This document shows, one piece after another, positions 15,934 to 24,388 of a DNA stretch of 41,009 nt. Where the stretch lies: assembly GCA_011391495.1 (NCBI GenBank), contig JAABQK010000022.1, positions 1 through 41,009 on the forward strand. Reading direction: 5' to 3'. Below the pieces are notes generated by a model that worked only from the letters and a program-made list of their open reading frames with translations, made no database searches and was not told the origin of the DNA. The DNA is from Hydrogenophaga sp. (GTDB lineage Bacteria; Pseudomonadota; Gammaproteobacteria; Burkholderiales; Burkholderiaceae_C). The translations under genes were made by a program, and so were the position numbers. Each line of letters begins with the position of its first letter. Within the stretch, counting starts at the first letter, position 1.

Positions 15934-17091
15934 TCAGAGCACGCGCTGACCCTCGCGCCAAACCGAGCGCACCACGCCCTGGCGGTGGCCGTTGGGCATG
16001 TCCACCAGGCGCACCTGGATCAGGTCGGCGCGCAGCCCCGGCGCGATCGCGCCCCGGTCGTGCAGACCGGTGGCGCGGGCCGGGTTGCGGCTGACCACGG
16101 CCACGGCCTCGGGCAGGCTCAGGATGCCGTCCGCCACCAGGCGCAGCACGGCGCTGAGCAGGCTGCCCGGCACGTAGTCGCTGGAGAGGATGTCGAGCAG
16201 GCCGTGGCGCGCCAGATCGGCCGCAGCCACGTTGCCCGAGTGCGAGCCGCCGCGCACCACGTTGGGCCCGCCCATCACCGTCAGCAGACCGCGCTCGCGC
16301 GCGGCCCGGGCGGCCGCCAGTGTGGTGGGGAACTCCGACATGCTGGCGCCTTCGGCGTGCGCCTGCTCCACATGGGCCACCGTGGTGTCGTCGTGGCTGG
16401 CCAGCGCGATGCCGTGCGTGCGGCAGTAATCCACGAAGTAGTCGCGGTGCGGCGCGGCAAACTGCGCCTGCAGGCGCCCGGCGTGGGCCACCTGGTGCTC
16501 GAACTTGTCCTGGCTCCAGCCCTTCTTGCCGGTGTAGTAGATGCGGGCGTGTTCGATGTTCTCCCACTGCCGCTGGCCAGGTGTGTGGTCCATCAGCGAG
16601 ATCAGCGACAGGCGCTGATGGCCGTGAAACGGCTGGAACAGGTCGATGGTGTTGTGGGCCGGCAGTTCGCAGCGCACGTGCAGGTGGTGGTCGGCACGCA
16701 GCAGGCCTTCCCGGGTGCAGGCGTCCAGCGTTTCGATCACCTTGTCCCACGCGGTGCCGCGCAGGCTTTCGTGGTCGGCATCGCCCACGCCGAGCGCGTC
16801 GAACACGGTGGTTATTCCCGCGGCGGCGATCTCGGCATCGTGCGCCAGCAGCGCGGGCATCTCGGCCCACTGCACCTTGGGGCGCGGCATCAGGTGGCGC
16901 TCGAAGTTGTCGGTGTGCACCTCGATGAAGCCCGGCATGAGGTAGTCGCCCTCACAGTCGATGGCCGCGGCCAGCGCGCTGTTGCCCGCGCCGAAGCCGG
17001 CAATGCGTCCGTCTTCCACGGAGAGGTCGCCCGACACCACCTCGTCCGGCAGCACCAGGCGGGCGTTCCTGAACACGGTGTTCTGGCTCAT
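15934..17091 (-). CDS. phnM: Alpha-D-ribose 1-methylphosphonate 5-triphosphate diphosphatase (PhnM)
   Basis: A 385-residue amidohydrolase with all PhnM hallmarks: EVHTDNFERHLMPRP near residue 58, MDHTPGQRQ near residue 167, ASHDDTT, SEFPTT, GGPNVVRGGSHSGN near residue 279 and LSSDYVP. It removes diphosphate from the 5-triphosphate of ribose 1-phosphonate, giving the 5-phosphate substrate for PhnJ. The ATG overlaps the phnL stop by four bases (ATGA). It is the last gene of the C-P lyase operon before the separately controlled transporter genes. Confidence 0.95.
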   Translation of the reverse strand: MSQNTVFRNARLVLPDEVVSGDLSVEDGRIAGFGAGNSALAAAIDCEGDYLMPGFIEVHTDNFERHLMPRPKVQWAEMPALLAHDAEIAAAGITTVFDALGVGDADHESLRGTAWDKVIETLDACTREGLLRADHHLHVRCELPAHNTIDLFQPFHGHQRLSLISLMDHTPGQRQWENIEHARIYYTGKKGWSQDKFEHQVAHAGRLQAQFAAPHRDYFVDYCRTHGIALASHDDTTVAHVEQAHAEGASMSEFPTTLAAARAARERGLLTVMGGPNVVRGGSHSGNVAAADLARHGLLDILSSDYVPGSLLSAVLRLVADGILSLPEAVAVVSRNPARATGLHDRGAIAPGLRADLIQVRLVDMPNGHRQGVVRSVWREGQRVL

Positions 17092-17804
17092 GCGGCGCTC
17101 CTGAAGTCACCCACGTTCACGCGCCGCGTGGCCACGGCATCGCCCACCTGGGCGTCGTGGAAGATGCCGACCAGCGCAGCGCCCCGCGCGGTGCCTTCCC
17201 GAATCAGTTCGATCACGGTGCGGGTGTTGGCCACGTCGAGCGAGGCGGTGGGCTCGTCCAGCAGCATCAGCGGCCTCGGCTTGATCATGTTGCGCGCGAT
17301 GTTCACGCGCTGCTGCTCGCCGCCGGAGAAGGTGGCCGGTGGCAGGGCCCACAGGCGCTCGGGAATGCGCAGACGTGTCAACCAGGCGCGCGCCTGTTCG
17401 CGCGCGGCGTCCAGGGCAACGGGGTCGTCGCCTCCATCTTCCGCCAGCGGTTCGGCCACCACGTCGAGCGCGGACACGCGGGGGATCACGCGCAGGAACT
17501 GGCTCACGTAGCCGATGCTCTCGCGGCGCAGCTGCACCAGTTCGCGCGGCGTGGCCTCGGTCACCTCCACCGGTGCAGCGCCCGGTGGCAGCACGGTGAT
17601 GCGGCCTTCGGTGGCGCGGTAATTGGCGTAGATGAGCTTGAGCAGGGTGCTCTTGCCCATGCCCGACGGGCCGTCGAGCACGACACACTCACCCGGCCGG
17701 ACCTCCAGGTCGACGTTGTGCAGCACCGAGAGTTCGGCGCCGTTCTGGTGGTGCAGGGTGAAGCGCTTGGCCACCCCTTTCATCTGGAGCAGGGGTGGGG
17801 TCAT
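17088..17804 (-). CDS. phnL: C-P lyase subunit PhnL (ABC-type ATPase)
   Basis: A 238-residue ABC ATPase-like protein with Walker A GPSGMGKST near residue 41, signature FSGGEQQRVNIARN near residue 154 and Walker B LMLLDEP. PhnL belongs to the C-P lyase machinery; it has no permease partner and with PhnG, H, I and M supports the first step, attack of phosphonate on ATP, with PhnK docking on the core complex. I chose the ATG at 17804 because it overlaps the phnK stop by four bases, while the longer frame merely reads phnK antisense-like codons. It also overlaps phnM by four bases. Confidence 0.94.
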   Translation of the reverse strand: MTPPLLQMKGVAKRFTLHHQNGAELSVLHNVDLEVRPGECVVLDGPSGMGKSTLLKLIYANYRATEGRITVLPPGAAPVEVTEATPRELVQLRRESIGYVSQFLRVIPRVSALDVVAEPLAEDGGDDPVALDAAREQARAWLTRLRIPERLWALPPATFSGGEQQRVNIARNMIKPRPLMLLDEPTASLDVANTRTVIELIREGTARGAALVGIFHDAQVGDAVATRRVNVGDFRSAA

Positions 17805-18589
17805 GGTTGCAGTACCGAAGAAACGAGCAGTTGGGTGTAGGGGTGCTGGGGATCGTCGAGCACCTGGTCGGTCAGGCCGGCTTCGACCACGCGGCCACGC
17901 TGCATCACCATCATGCGGTGGGCCAGCAGCCGGGCCACGGCGAGGTCGTGCGTGACGATGATTGCGGCCAGGTGCATCTGGCGCGTGAGCTGGCGCATCA
18001 GGTCGAGAAGGCGCGCCTGCACCGACACGTCGAGCCCGGAGGTCGGTTCGTCCATGAAGATCAGGCGCGGCTGGGTGACCAGGTTGCGCGCGATCTGCAG
18101 GCGCTGGCGCATGCCGCCCGAGAAGGTGCGGGGCGCGTCGTCGATGCGGATCGGATCGATCTCGACACGCTGCAGCCATTCCTCCGCGGTGCTTCGGAGC
18201 CGCCCGTAGTGGCGCTCGCCCAGGCCCATCAGGCGCTCGCCGACGTTGGCACCCGCCGACACGTCCATGCGAAGGCCATCGGCGGCATTCTGGTGCACGA
18301 AGCCCCAGTCGGTGCGTGCCAGCAGGCGCTGCTGCGCCTGCGACATGCCGTGCACGTCCTGCAGCTGGCCGTCGCGTCCCTGGAACTCGACACAGCCGGC
18401 ATCGGGCGTGGTTCGGGCGGCCACCGCATTGAGCAGGGTGGTCTTGCCCGAACCGGATTCACCCACCACGGCCAGCACCTCGCCCGGCCAGAGATCGAAG
18501 GAAGCCTCGTGCAGTGCGACACGGTCACCGTAGCGCTTGGCCACGCCACGCACGCGCAGCAGGGGAGTGGAGGAAATGGAAGTTGTCAT
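17801..18589 (-). CDS. phnK: C-P lyase subunit PhnK (ABC-type ATPase)
   Basis: A 262-residue ABC ATPase-like protein, Walker A GESGSGKT near residue 43, signature FSGGMRQRLQIARN near residue 158, Walker B LIFMDEP, and the oligopeptide-transporter-like C-terminal motif HPYTQLL. In the known C-P lyase structure PhnK binds the PhnGHIJ core near PhnJ. Its start lies one base after the GNAT stop codon, and its stop overlaps phnL. Length and motifs match the family; nothing is missing. Confidence 0.95.
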   Translation of the reverse strand: MTTSISSTPLLRVRGVAKRYGDRVALHEASFDLWPGEVLAVVGESGSGKTTLLNAVAARTTPDAGCVEFQGRDGQLQDVHGMSQAQQRLLARTDWGFVHQNAADGLRMDVSAGANVGERLMGLGERHYGRLRSTAEEWLQRVEIDPIRIDDAPRTFSGGMRQRLQIARNLVTQPRLIFMDEPTSGLDVSVQARLLDLMRQLTRQMHLAAIIVTHDLAVARLLAHRMMVMQRGRVVEAGLTDQVLDDPQHPYTQLLVSSVLQP

Positions 18590-18590
18590 C

Positions 18591-19106
18591 TCAAATCTCG
18601 ATGAGGAAGCTGAGGCCGTGGCGCTGGAATCCCAGCGACTCGTAGAAGGCGTGGGCGGCCTGCCGTTTGGCGTTGGACGACAGCGCCAGCTTGTAGCAGC
18701 CGGCCTCGCGGGCCTGCTGCAGGGCGTGCGCCATCAGCTGCCGGCCGATGCCCTGGCCCTGGCGATCGGGTGCGACGACGACGTCTTCCGCAATCGCCGA
18801 CGGCGTGCCGCAATGCGCCAGGTTGTGCATCACCAGCAGGGCGTAGCTGCCCACCACCGCGTCTTTCTGCAGCGGGTCGACCGCGACGAACAGGCGGTAG
18901 CTGGGATAGGACGCGAACCGCCGGAACACCTCGCGTGCCTTCGCCAGGGTGAGGACTTCATCGTCGAGACCGGACAGGATGTAGAGCGCCAGCACGGCGT
19001 CCAGATCGACCTCCAGGGCCTCGCGGATCACCAGGCTCATGGGATGGCCCTGGCCCTGCGGGCTGCGGTGCGAGCTTGCCTGGGAGCAGCCCGGCGCTGC
19101 GCTCAT
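18591..19106 (-). CDS. GNAT acetyltransferase inserted between phnJ and phnK
   Basis: A GNAT-fold protein of 171 residues from the ATG at 19106, which overlaps the phnJ stop as ATGA; an internal ATG at 19040 would give 149 residues and remove a Ser/His/Gln-rich lead of low quality. The acetyl-CoA-binding loop is VVVAPDRQGQGIGRQLM and the C-terminal part has ALSSNAKRQAAHAFYESLGF. In E. coli PhnO, also a GNAT enzyme of the phn operon, acetylates aminoalkylphosphonates so that C-P lyase can use them. I infer a PhnO-like role here, though the sequence is not obviously PhnO and its place inside the J-K junction is unusual. Confidence 0.85.
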   Translation of the reverse strand: MSAAPGCSQASSHRSPQGQGHPMSLVIREALEVDLDAVLALYILSGLDDEVLTLAKAREVFRRFASYPSYRLFVAVDPLQKDAVVGSYALLVMHNLAHCGTPSAIAEDVVVAPDRQGQGIGRQLMAHALQQAREAGCYKLALSSNAKRQAAHAFYESLGFQRHGLSFLIEI

Positions 19107-20026
19107 GGCTGCACTCCCTGCGGCGACGCGGCTTCGGCCTGCCGCGACTGGCAGTGGTCGGAATCCGAACACACGTGCAGGCGGGTGCCCGCATCGTCGG
19201 TGATCACCTCGTCCAGGAACGAGCCGGTGGAACCGCACAGGGCACAGGGCACGTCCCACCGCTGCACCTCGAAGGGATGGTCTTCGAAGCCCAGGCTTTC
19301 CACCGCGGTGTAGGGCGGCACGGCGTAGATGCGCTTCTCGCGCCCGGCGCCGAACAGCTGCAGCGCCGGATTCAGGTGCATCTTGGGGTTGTCGAACTTC
19401 GGGATCGGCGACGGCGCCATGATGTAGCGGCCGTTGACCAGCACGGGGTAGTCGTAGGTGGTGGCGATGTGCCCGTGGCGTGCGATGTCTTCGTAGAGCT
19501 TCACGTGCATCAGTCCGTACTCGGCCAGGCCATGCAGCGTGCGGGTCTCGCTCTCGCGCGGCTCCAGGCGCTGCATGGGCTCGGGCACCGGCACCTGGTA
19601 CACCAGCACCTGGCCTTCGACCAGCGGCGTCTCGGGAATGCGGTGGCGCGTCTGGATCAGCGTGGCCTCGGTGGTCCGGGTGGTGGTGGCCACACCGGTG
19701 GTGCGCTGGAAGAAGCGGCGGATGTTGACCGCGTTGACGGTGTCGTCCGAGCCCTGGTCGATCACCTTGAGGATGTCGTCCGGTCCGATCACCGAGGCGG
19801 TCACCTGGATGCCACCGGTACCCCAGCCGTAGGGCAGCGGCATCTCGCGCGAGCCGAACGGGACCTGGTAACCGGGGATGGCCACCGCCTTCAGGATGGC
19901 GCGGCGGATCATGCGCTTGGTCCGCTCGTCGAGGTAGGCGAAGTTGACCTCGTCGGCCGGCGCCGCGGTCTCGGCGGGCAGGGGCTCCTGCGCCACGGCT
20001 GGGTGTGCTGCGTGTGCTGCGTTCAT
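19103..20026 (-). CDS. phnJ: C-P lyase catalytic subunit PhnJ (radical SAM)
   Basis: A 307-residue protein that cleaves the carbon-phosphorus bond of ribose 1-phosphonate 5-phosphate. The cysteine pattern C261-x2-C264-x21-C286-x5-C292 is exactly that of E. coli PhnJ, where three Cys hold the iron-sulfur cluster and the last forms the thiyl radical. The glycine-radical site lies in AIPGYQ (Gly52, matching E. coli Gly32). About 20 extra Ala/Pro-rich residues precede the conserved NFAYLDE start. The ATG at 20026 overlaps the phnI stop by four bases; the longer frame is not needed. Confidence 0.97.
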   Translation of the reverse strand: MNAAHAAHPAVAQEPLPAETAAPADEVNFAYLDERTKRMIRRAILKAVAIPGYQVPFGSREMPLPYGWGTGGIQVTASVIGPDDILKVIDQGSDDTVNAVNIRRFFQRTTGVATTTRTTEATLIQTRHRIPETPLVEGQVLVYQVPVPEPMQRLEPRESETRTLHGLAEYGLMHVKLYEDIARHGHIATTYDYPVLVNGRYIMAPSPIPKFDNPKMHLNPALQLFGAGREKRIYAVPPYTAVESLGFEDHPFEVQRWDVPCALCGSTGSFLDEVITDDAGTRLHVCSDSDHCQSRQAEAASPQGVQP

Positions 20027-21129
20027 GCTTCGTCCCTTTCGGTGGCGGCGGGCTGCCCGGCCGCGGCGCGCATCTTGCGCACCAGCTCCAGTTCGGACTG
20101 GAAGTCCACGTAGTGCGGCAACTTCAGGTGCTGCACGAAGCCCGAGGCCTCCAGGCTGTCGCTGTGCGAGAGCACGAACTCCTGCATCTGCGCCGGCGAC
20201 TCGACCGGTTCGCCGAGTTCGTCGGCGCGCAGCGCGCGGTCCACCAGGCTCATGGCCATGGCCTTGCGCTCGCTGTGGCCAAAGGCCAGGCCGTAGCCGC
20301 GCGTGAACTGCGGCGGCTCGTGTTTGCTGCCGGCGAACTGGTTGACCATCTCGCATTCGGTGAGCTCGATGTCGCCGATGGAGATGGTGAAGCCCAGTTC
20401 TTCGGGCTCGATCTCCAGCGCCGCCTGGCCGAGGCGGATTTCACCGACGAAGGGGTGGCTGTGCGAATAGCCGCGCTGCGTCGAATACGCCATCGCGAGC
20501 AGAAAACCCTCGTCGCCGCGCGCCAGGTTCTGCAGGCGGGTGGCGCGGTCGGCCGGAAAACGCAGCGGCTCGCGCGTGAGGTCGGTCGGCGCCGGGTCGC
20601 CCGGCGGCACCGGGCGCTGCTCGATCAGGCCTTCCTGGTTGAGCAGGTCCACCACCCGTGGCGCGGCTTCGGGTTTCAGCCCGTCGGCCAGCGCCGCGTC
20701 GCCGGGCACGACCGCCTGGCCGCTGGCCAGCAGGCTGAAATCCAGCAGGCGCTGGGTGTAGTCGTAGGTGGGGCCGAGCACCTGGCCACCGGGCAGGTCC
20801 TTGAAGGTGGCGGAGATGCGGCGCTCCAGCGCCATGCGCGAGGTGTCCAGCGCGCAGGTGGTGCCCAGGCGTGGCAGCGTGGCGCGGTAGGCGCGCAGCA
20901 GGAAGATGGCTTCCACAAGATCGCCCGCGGCCTGCTTGATGGCCAGCGCGGCGAGCTCGGGGTCGTAGACCGAACCTTCGGTCATGACGCGGTCCACCGC
21001 GAGCTTGAGCTGCGCGCGGATCTGTGCCACGCCCAGCTCGGGCAGGGCGGTGTCGCCGCGGCGCTGCTCGGCCAGCAGGCGGTAGCTGTTGAGGATGGCG
21101 GTCTCTCCGCCCTTGACGGCAACGTACAT
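20023..21129 (-). CDS. phnI: C-P lyase core subunit PhnI
   Basis: A 368-residue PhnI, the subunit that by itself acts as a nucleosidase and in the complex transfers the phosphonate to ATP, displacing adenine. Recognisable blocks are MYVAVKGGE at the start, GYSHSHPFVGEIR near residue 240, ELTECEMVNQF and HVKLPHYVDFQ-like LKLPHYVDFQSELELVRKM near the C-terminus. The start ATG at 21129 lies two bases after the phnH stop. Its stop overlaps phnJ. Length and motifs are normal. Confidence 0.96.
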   Translation of the reverse strand: MYVAVKGGETAILNSYRLLAEQRRGDTALPELGVAQIRAQLKLAVDRVMTEGSVYDPELAALAIKQAAGDLVEAIFLLRAYRATLPRLGTTCALDTSRMALERRISATFKDLPGGQVLGPTYDYTQRLLDFSLLASGQAVVPGDAALADGLKPEAAPRVVDLLNQEGLIEQRPVPPGDPAPTDLTREPLRFPADRATRLQNLARGDEGFLLAMAYSTQRGYSHSHPFVGEIRLGQAALEIEPEELGFTISIGDIELTECEMVNQFAGSKHEPPQFTRGYGLAFGHSERKAMAMSLVDRALRADELGEPVESPAQMQEFVLSHSDSLEASGFVQHLKLPHYVDFQSELELVRKMRAAAGQPAATERDEA

Positions 21130-21131
21130 GG

Positions 21132-21788
21132 TCAGGCCTCGACAGGGGTCGGGATTCGGGGGGTGAGGAGGCGCGTGGTGCGCGGCAGGCCCACGACCTG
21201 GTCGTGGGTGGCGAGGAACAGGTCCAGACCGCGCGGGAAACCCGCGTGGTTGTGCGCCCACTGCGCGGCAAAGTCGTCCGGCAGACCGGTCACGCTGAGC
21301 GCTGCCTCTGTCCGGATGCCGGGGCCGCTGAGCGTCCAGTGCTGTGCCAGCGTGTCGGCGCACGCATCGCTGCCGCCCACCAGCGACCGCACGTCGATCA
21401 CGCAGGTGGCCGACTGGTCGGGGTAGGCGTCGCTGCCCTGGCGCAGCGTGTGCAGCGGGGGCAGCCGGTCGGATGGGCCGACCCAGAGGAACTGGGCTTC
21501 GCTGGCGTCGTTCACCAGGCGGCAACCGGTGTGGAAGCGCAACCACATCGCCGCGTCGCTGCTGGCCAGCGTTGGCGACAGCCACAGGCCACAATCGGCA
21601 TCCAGCAGGGCCAGCAACAGCAGCGCCGAGGCGGCGTTGCCCTGGCGCGGCAACTCGGCCTCGCGGGGCACCGACACCGGTCGCCCGGGATGGGACAGGG
21701 CCTGCAGCGCCGCCCGGAACACCGCCTGGCTGCCAAAGGCTTCGTGGGTGAATCCGGCCACCACGGCCGAAAGATCGTGGGCCATCAT
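21132..21788 (-). CDS. phnH: C-P lyase core subunit PhnH
   Basis: A 218-residue PhnH, a structural dimer-forming member of the PhnGHIJ core with a PLP-transferase-like fold but no cofactor. Family blocks include FR..L.ALSHPGR near residue 24, LLLALLD, and the C-terminal GFPRGLDLFLA. The first of two adjacent ATGs (21788) overlaps the phnG stop as ATGA, so I use it; the next ATG at 21785 is equally possible and changes one residue. Confidence 0.94.
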   Translation of the reverse strand: MMAHDLSAVVAGFTHEAFGSQAVFRAALQALSHPGRPVSVPREAELPRQGNAASALLLLALLDADCGLWLSPTLASSDAAMWLRFHTGCRLVNDASEAQFLWVGPSDRLPPLHTLRQGSDAYPDQSATCVIDVRSLVGGSDACADTLAQHWTLSGPGIRTEAALSVTGLPDDFAAQWAHNHAGFPRGLDLFLATHDQVVGLPRTTRLLTPRIPTPVEA

Positions 21789-22294
21789 GCGCTCTCCTCT
21801 TCGTCATCGGCAGCGCCCGCTTCACGCGCCACGGTGAAGAACTCGACCTTGGTGCTGTGCACGCGCATCCGGCGCTGCGCCTGCTCCTGCGCCAGATGCT
21901 GGCGCACCGGCTGCAGCAACTGCGCGTCCAGCGCGGCCTGCCGCGACGGGTCCTGCAACAGGGCATCGGCCAGGGCGGCCAGCTGGGCCTGCCGGTGCGA
22001 GCGCCCCAGCACGTAGGCCACGCCCACCGCCGCTTCCGGCGTGGCACCCGGCAGGCGCAACGCGCAGCGCGTGACCGTCACCTCGCCGAGGTTGAAGCGT
22101 TCGCCCGTGCCACCCGCGCGGCCCTGCACCATCATCAGGCCGGTCTCCGGTGCACGCAGCCAGCGCGGCGCCTGTTCACCCAGCGGGCCCACCGCAGCCT
22201 CCAGCACCCCCAGGGGAGCGCGGGCCAGCAAGGCCATCCAGCCCGGCCGGTCGAGCGGCCGGTCCGGTGCAGGGTTGTCAAATGCATGAAACAT
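21785..22294 (-). CDS. phnG: C-P lyase core subunit PhnG
   Basis: A 169-residue PhnG, first gene of the C-P lyase operon. It has the family's RPGWMALLARA start region (near residue 16), LRAPETGLMMVQGRAGGTGERFN-type core and VAYVLGRSHRQAQLAALADALLQD near residue 91. It shares the core complex with PhnH, I and J. The ATG at 22294 lies 21 bases from a PhnF-like operator on the upstream side, so repression by PhnF is expected. The C-terminus is acidic (DDEEES) and overlaps phnH. Confidence 0.94.
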   Translation of the reverse strand: MFHAFDNPAPDRPLDRPGWMALLARAPLGVLEAAVGPLGEQAPRWLRAPETGLMMVQGRAGGTGERFNLGEVTVTRCALRLPGATPEAAVGVAYVLGRSHRQAQLAALADALLQDPSRQAALDAQLLQPVRQHLAQEQAQRRMRVHSTKVEFFTVAREAGAADDEEESA

Positions 22295-22312
22295 GTCCGT
22301 GGTACCTTGAAA

Positions 22313-22326
22313 GATGTATAGACAAA
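22313..22326. promoter_or_regulatory. Probable PhnF operator, site 4 (phnG-phnF control region)
   Basis: GATGTATAGACAAA carries the shared G..GT.TAGAC pattern and sits in a loose dyad GAT...ATC. It lies 19 bases upstream of phnG and 43 bases upstream of phnF, so one repressor dimer could control the C-P lyase operon and its own gene. Confidence 0.6.
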
Positions 22327-22358
22327 TCTGAATCCAGCCCCGAGCGTAGAGCCACCAA

Positions 22359-22376
22359 ATGTCCCTTTCATGACAA
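22359..22376 (-). promoter_or_regulatory. Weak Pho box candidate for phnG
   Basis: On the minus strand TTGTCAT-GAAA-GGGACAT has the 7-4-7 layout, a good first half and a poor second half with three mismatches. It overlaps the phnF start codon and lies 65 bases before phnG. Its position is sensible but the match is weak. Confidence 0.3.
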
Positions 22377-23131
22377 ACCTCCTGACCTCCCCCCACGCGC
22401 CTGCGGACCGGACCAGCGAGCGCAACAGTTTCTGGGCCCGCATTGCCAACGAACTGGCCGATGCCATCGCCCGGGGCGTGTACCTGCCGGGCCAGCGCCT
22501 GCCTTCGGAAAACCTGCTGGCCGAGCAGTACGGCGTGAACCGCCACACCATCCGGCGTTCGCTGGCCAGCATGTGCCAGAAGGGCCTGGTCCGCATCACG
22601 CAGGGCAGCGGCACCTACGTCGAGGACTTCGCGGTCGACCTGCTGATCGGCAAGCGCACCCGCCACCGCCAGAGCCTGGCCCACGCGGGCTTGCGGGGGG
22701 GCCTCGAAGTGCTGGAGGCCCAGCGGACGCGCGCCACGGTCGCGCAGGCCCAGGCGCTGCAGATTCCGGCGCGCAGCGCCGTGCTGCACCTGCGGGTGCT
22801 GGGACTGGGCGCCGGCCAGCCGCTGCACGTGAGCGAGCGGGTGTTCCCGCTGCCGCGTTTTGACCGGCTCGAAGCGGTGTTGCGCGAGACCGGTTCCATC
22901 ACCGAGGCGTTCGCGGCCCACGGCGTGAGCGACTACACCCGCAAGGAAAGCCGCATCACGGCGCAGCTGCCCGGCGCCGAGGTGGCCGCCCAGCTCAAGC
23001 AGCCGGTCAGCCGGCCCGTTCTGTTCGTGACCAGCGTCAACGTGGACCATGCCGGGATCCCCATCGAATTCGCCAGCGCCTGGTTCGCCGGCGACCGCGT
23101 CAAGCTCACGGTGGCCCACGATGAGCGCTGA
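22370..23131 (+). CDS. phnF: GntR/HutC-family regulator PhnF
   Basis: A 253-residue transcription factor. The N-terminal GntR winged helix spans about residues 20-85, with LPGQRLPSENLLAEQYGVNRHTIRRSL-type recognition region (Arg/His-rich) and the wing GSGTYV. The C-terminal UTRA ligand domain follows from about residue 95. PhnF proteins repress phosphonate genes until a signal compound binds. It is divergent from phnG with a 75-base control region holding an operator candidate, and is the first gene of the accessory operon; its end overlaps the next gene by 11 bases. Confidence 0.92.
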   Translation: MTNLLTSPHAPADRTSERNSFWARIANELADAIARGVYLPGQRLPSENLLAEQYGVNRHTIRRSLASMCQKGLVRITQGSGTYVEDFAVDLLIGKRTRHRQSLAHAGLRGGLEVLEAQRTRATVAQAQALQIPARSAVLHLRVLGLGAGQPLHVSERVFPLPRFDRLEAVLRETGSITEAFAAHGVSDYTRKESRITAQLPGAEVAAQLKQPVSRPVLFVTSVNVDHAGIPIEFASAWFAGDRVKLTVAHDER

Positions 23132-23837
23132 ACGGACGTCTGCCCACCGCTACGCGGTTTATTTCGCCCCAGCGCCCGGTTCTGCCTGGTGGGAGGCCGG
23201 CTCCCGCTGGCTCGGGCGCTGCGCGGCCACGCAGGCCGCGCTGGTGCAGCCCGCCATCCGGGGCATCGGAAGCGATGTGCTGCGCCAGCTGACCGCAGAG
23301 CCGCGCCGCTATGGGTGGCACGCCACGCTGAAAGCACCCTTTGCGCTGGGTGCCGGCGCGCAGGCGGACGACCTGCGTGCGGCGGTGCAGGCGCTGGCGG
23401 CAGAGCTCGGTGCCTTCGAGCTGCCGCCCCTGGGCGTGCAACGGCTGGGCCACTTCCTGGCCCTGTGCCCGAAGGGCGACCAGAGCGCCATCAACGCCGT
23501 CGCCAGTGCCTGCGTGACCCGGCTGCACCCCTTGGCGGCACCCTTGTCTTCCGGTGAACTGGAGCGCCGCCGGCGCAAGGGATCGATGACCCCGCAGGAG
23601 GATGCCTTGCTGGAGCGCTGGGGCTACCCCTACGTGCTGGAGCGGTTCCGCTTCCACCTGTCGCTGACCGGTGGCCTGGACGGATGGGATGACGATACCG
23701 TGGACCACGTGGAACGTGCCGCGCGCGCCTGGTTCTCCGACCTGCCCGGCTGCCGCTTCAACAGCCTGGCGCTGTTCGCCGAACCGGCGCCGGGTGCGGA
23801 CTTCGTGCTGGTCGAGCACATGGGGTTCGGCACATGA
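23121..23837 (+). CDS. DUF1045 2H-phosphoesterase-like phosphonate protein
   Basis: A 238-residue member of the DUF1045 phosphonate-metabolism family. It has two H-x-[ST]-x motifs, HATL (WHATLKAPF near residue 65) and HLSL (FHLSLTG near residue 175), the mark of 2H phosphoesterases that act on cyclic phosphates and RNA-type phosphodiesters. The ATG at 23121 starts inside the end of phnF; the longer frame would overlap phnF by 80 bases with no ribosome site. No phnP is present in this window, and I infer that this protein could open the ribose 1,2-cyclic phosphate that PhnJ makes. That role is unproven. Confidence 0.9.
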   Translation: MSAERTSAHRYAVYFAPAPGSAWWEAGSRWLGRCAATQAALVQPAIRGIGSDVLRQLTAEPRRYGWHATLKAPFALGAGAQADDLRAAVQALAAELGAFELPPLGVQRLGHFLALCPKGDQSAINAVASACVTRLHPLAAPLSSGELERRRRKGSMTPQEDALLERWGYPYVLERFRFHLSLTGGLDGWDDDTVDHVERAARAWFSDLPGCRFNSLALFAEPAPGADFVLVEHMGFGT

Positions 23838-24388
23838 GCCGGCGCCTGGTGTACGTGGTGGGGCCATCCGGCGCAGGCAAGGACAGCGTGCTGCAATGGG
23901 TGCGCCAGCGCCTGACGCCCAGCCCGGCCATCCACTGGGCCCGACGCACCATCACCCGTCCGCAGCACGCCGGCGGGGAGGAGCACGAGGCGGTGGACGA
24001 GGCGCGCTTCCAGCAGCTGCGCGAACGCGGTGCTTTCACCCTGAACTGGCAGGCCAATGGCCTGCACTACGGTGTGCGCGGCAGCGAACTGGCTCCGCTC
24101 GACCACGGCGCCTGGGTCTTCGTCAACGGCTCGCGCGGGCATCTGACCACCACCTGTGGCCGCTTTCCCGGTGCGACGGTGGTGCATGTCACGGCCAGCA
24201 CGGACACCCTGCGCCAGCGCCTGCTCGGCCGCGGCCGGGAGACGCCCGCGGTCATCGAGGCGCGCATCGAGCGCACGCGAACCCTGCCGCTGCCCCAGGC
24301 CCTGCAGGTGCTCAACGAATCGGCGCTGGAAGACGCCGGCGAGCAACTCATTCAACACCTTCGAACCCTGCCAGGATGGCCCGCATGA
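23834..24388 (+). CDS. phnN: Ribose 1,5-bisphosphate phosphokinase PhnN
   Basis: A 184-residue P-loop kinase, Walker [10 protein letters not shown] at residues 10-18, with the guanylate-kinase-like fold. It phosphorylates ribose 1,5-bisphosphate to PRPP, returning the C-P lyase sugar product to metabolism. ARRTITRP near residue 36 and the LID-like [11 protein letters not shown] near residue 127 match the family. Its ATG overlaps the DUF1045 stop by four bases and its stop overlaps the next gene by four bases. Confidence 0.94.
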   Translation: MSRRLVYVVGPSGAGKDSVLQWVRQRLTPSPAIHWARRTITRPQHAGGEEHEAVDEARFQQLRERGAFTLNWQANGLHYGVRGSELAPLDHGAWVFVNGSRGHLTTTCGRFPGATVVHVTASTDTLRQRLLGRGRETPAVIEARIERTRTLPLPQALQVLNESALEDAGEQLIQHLRTLPGWPA

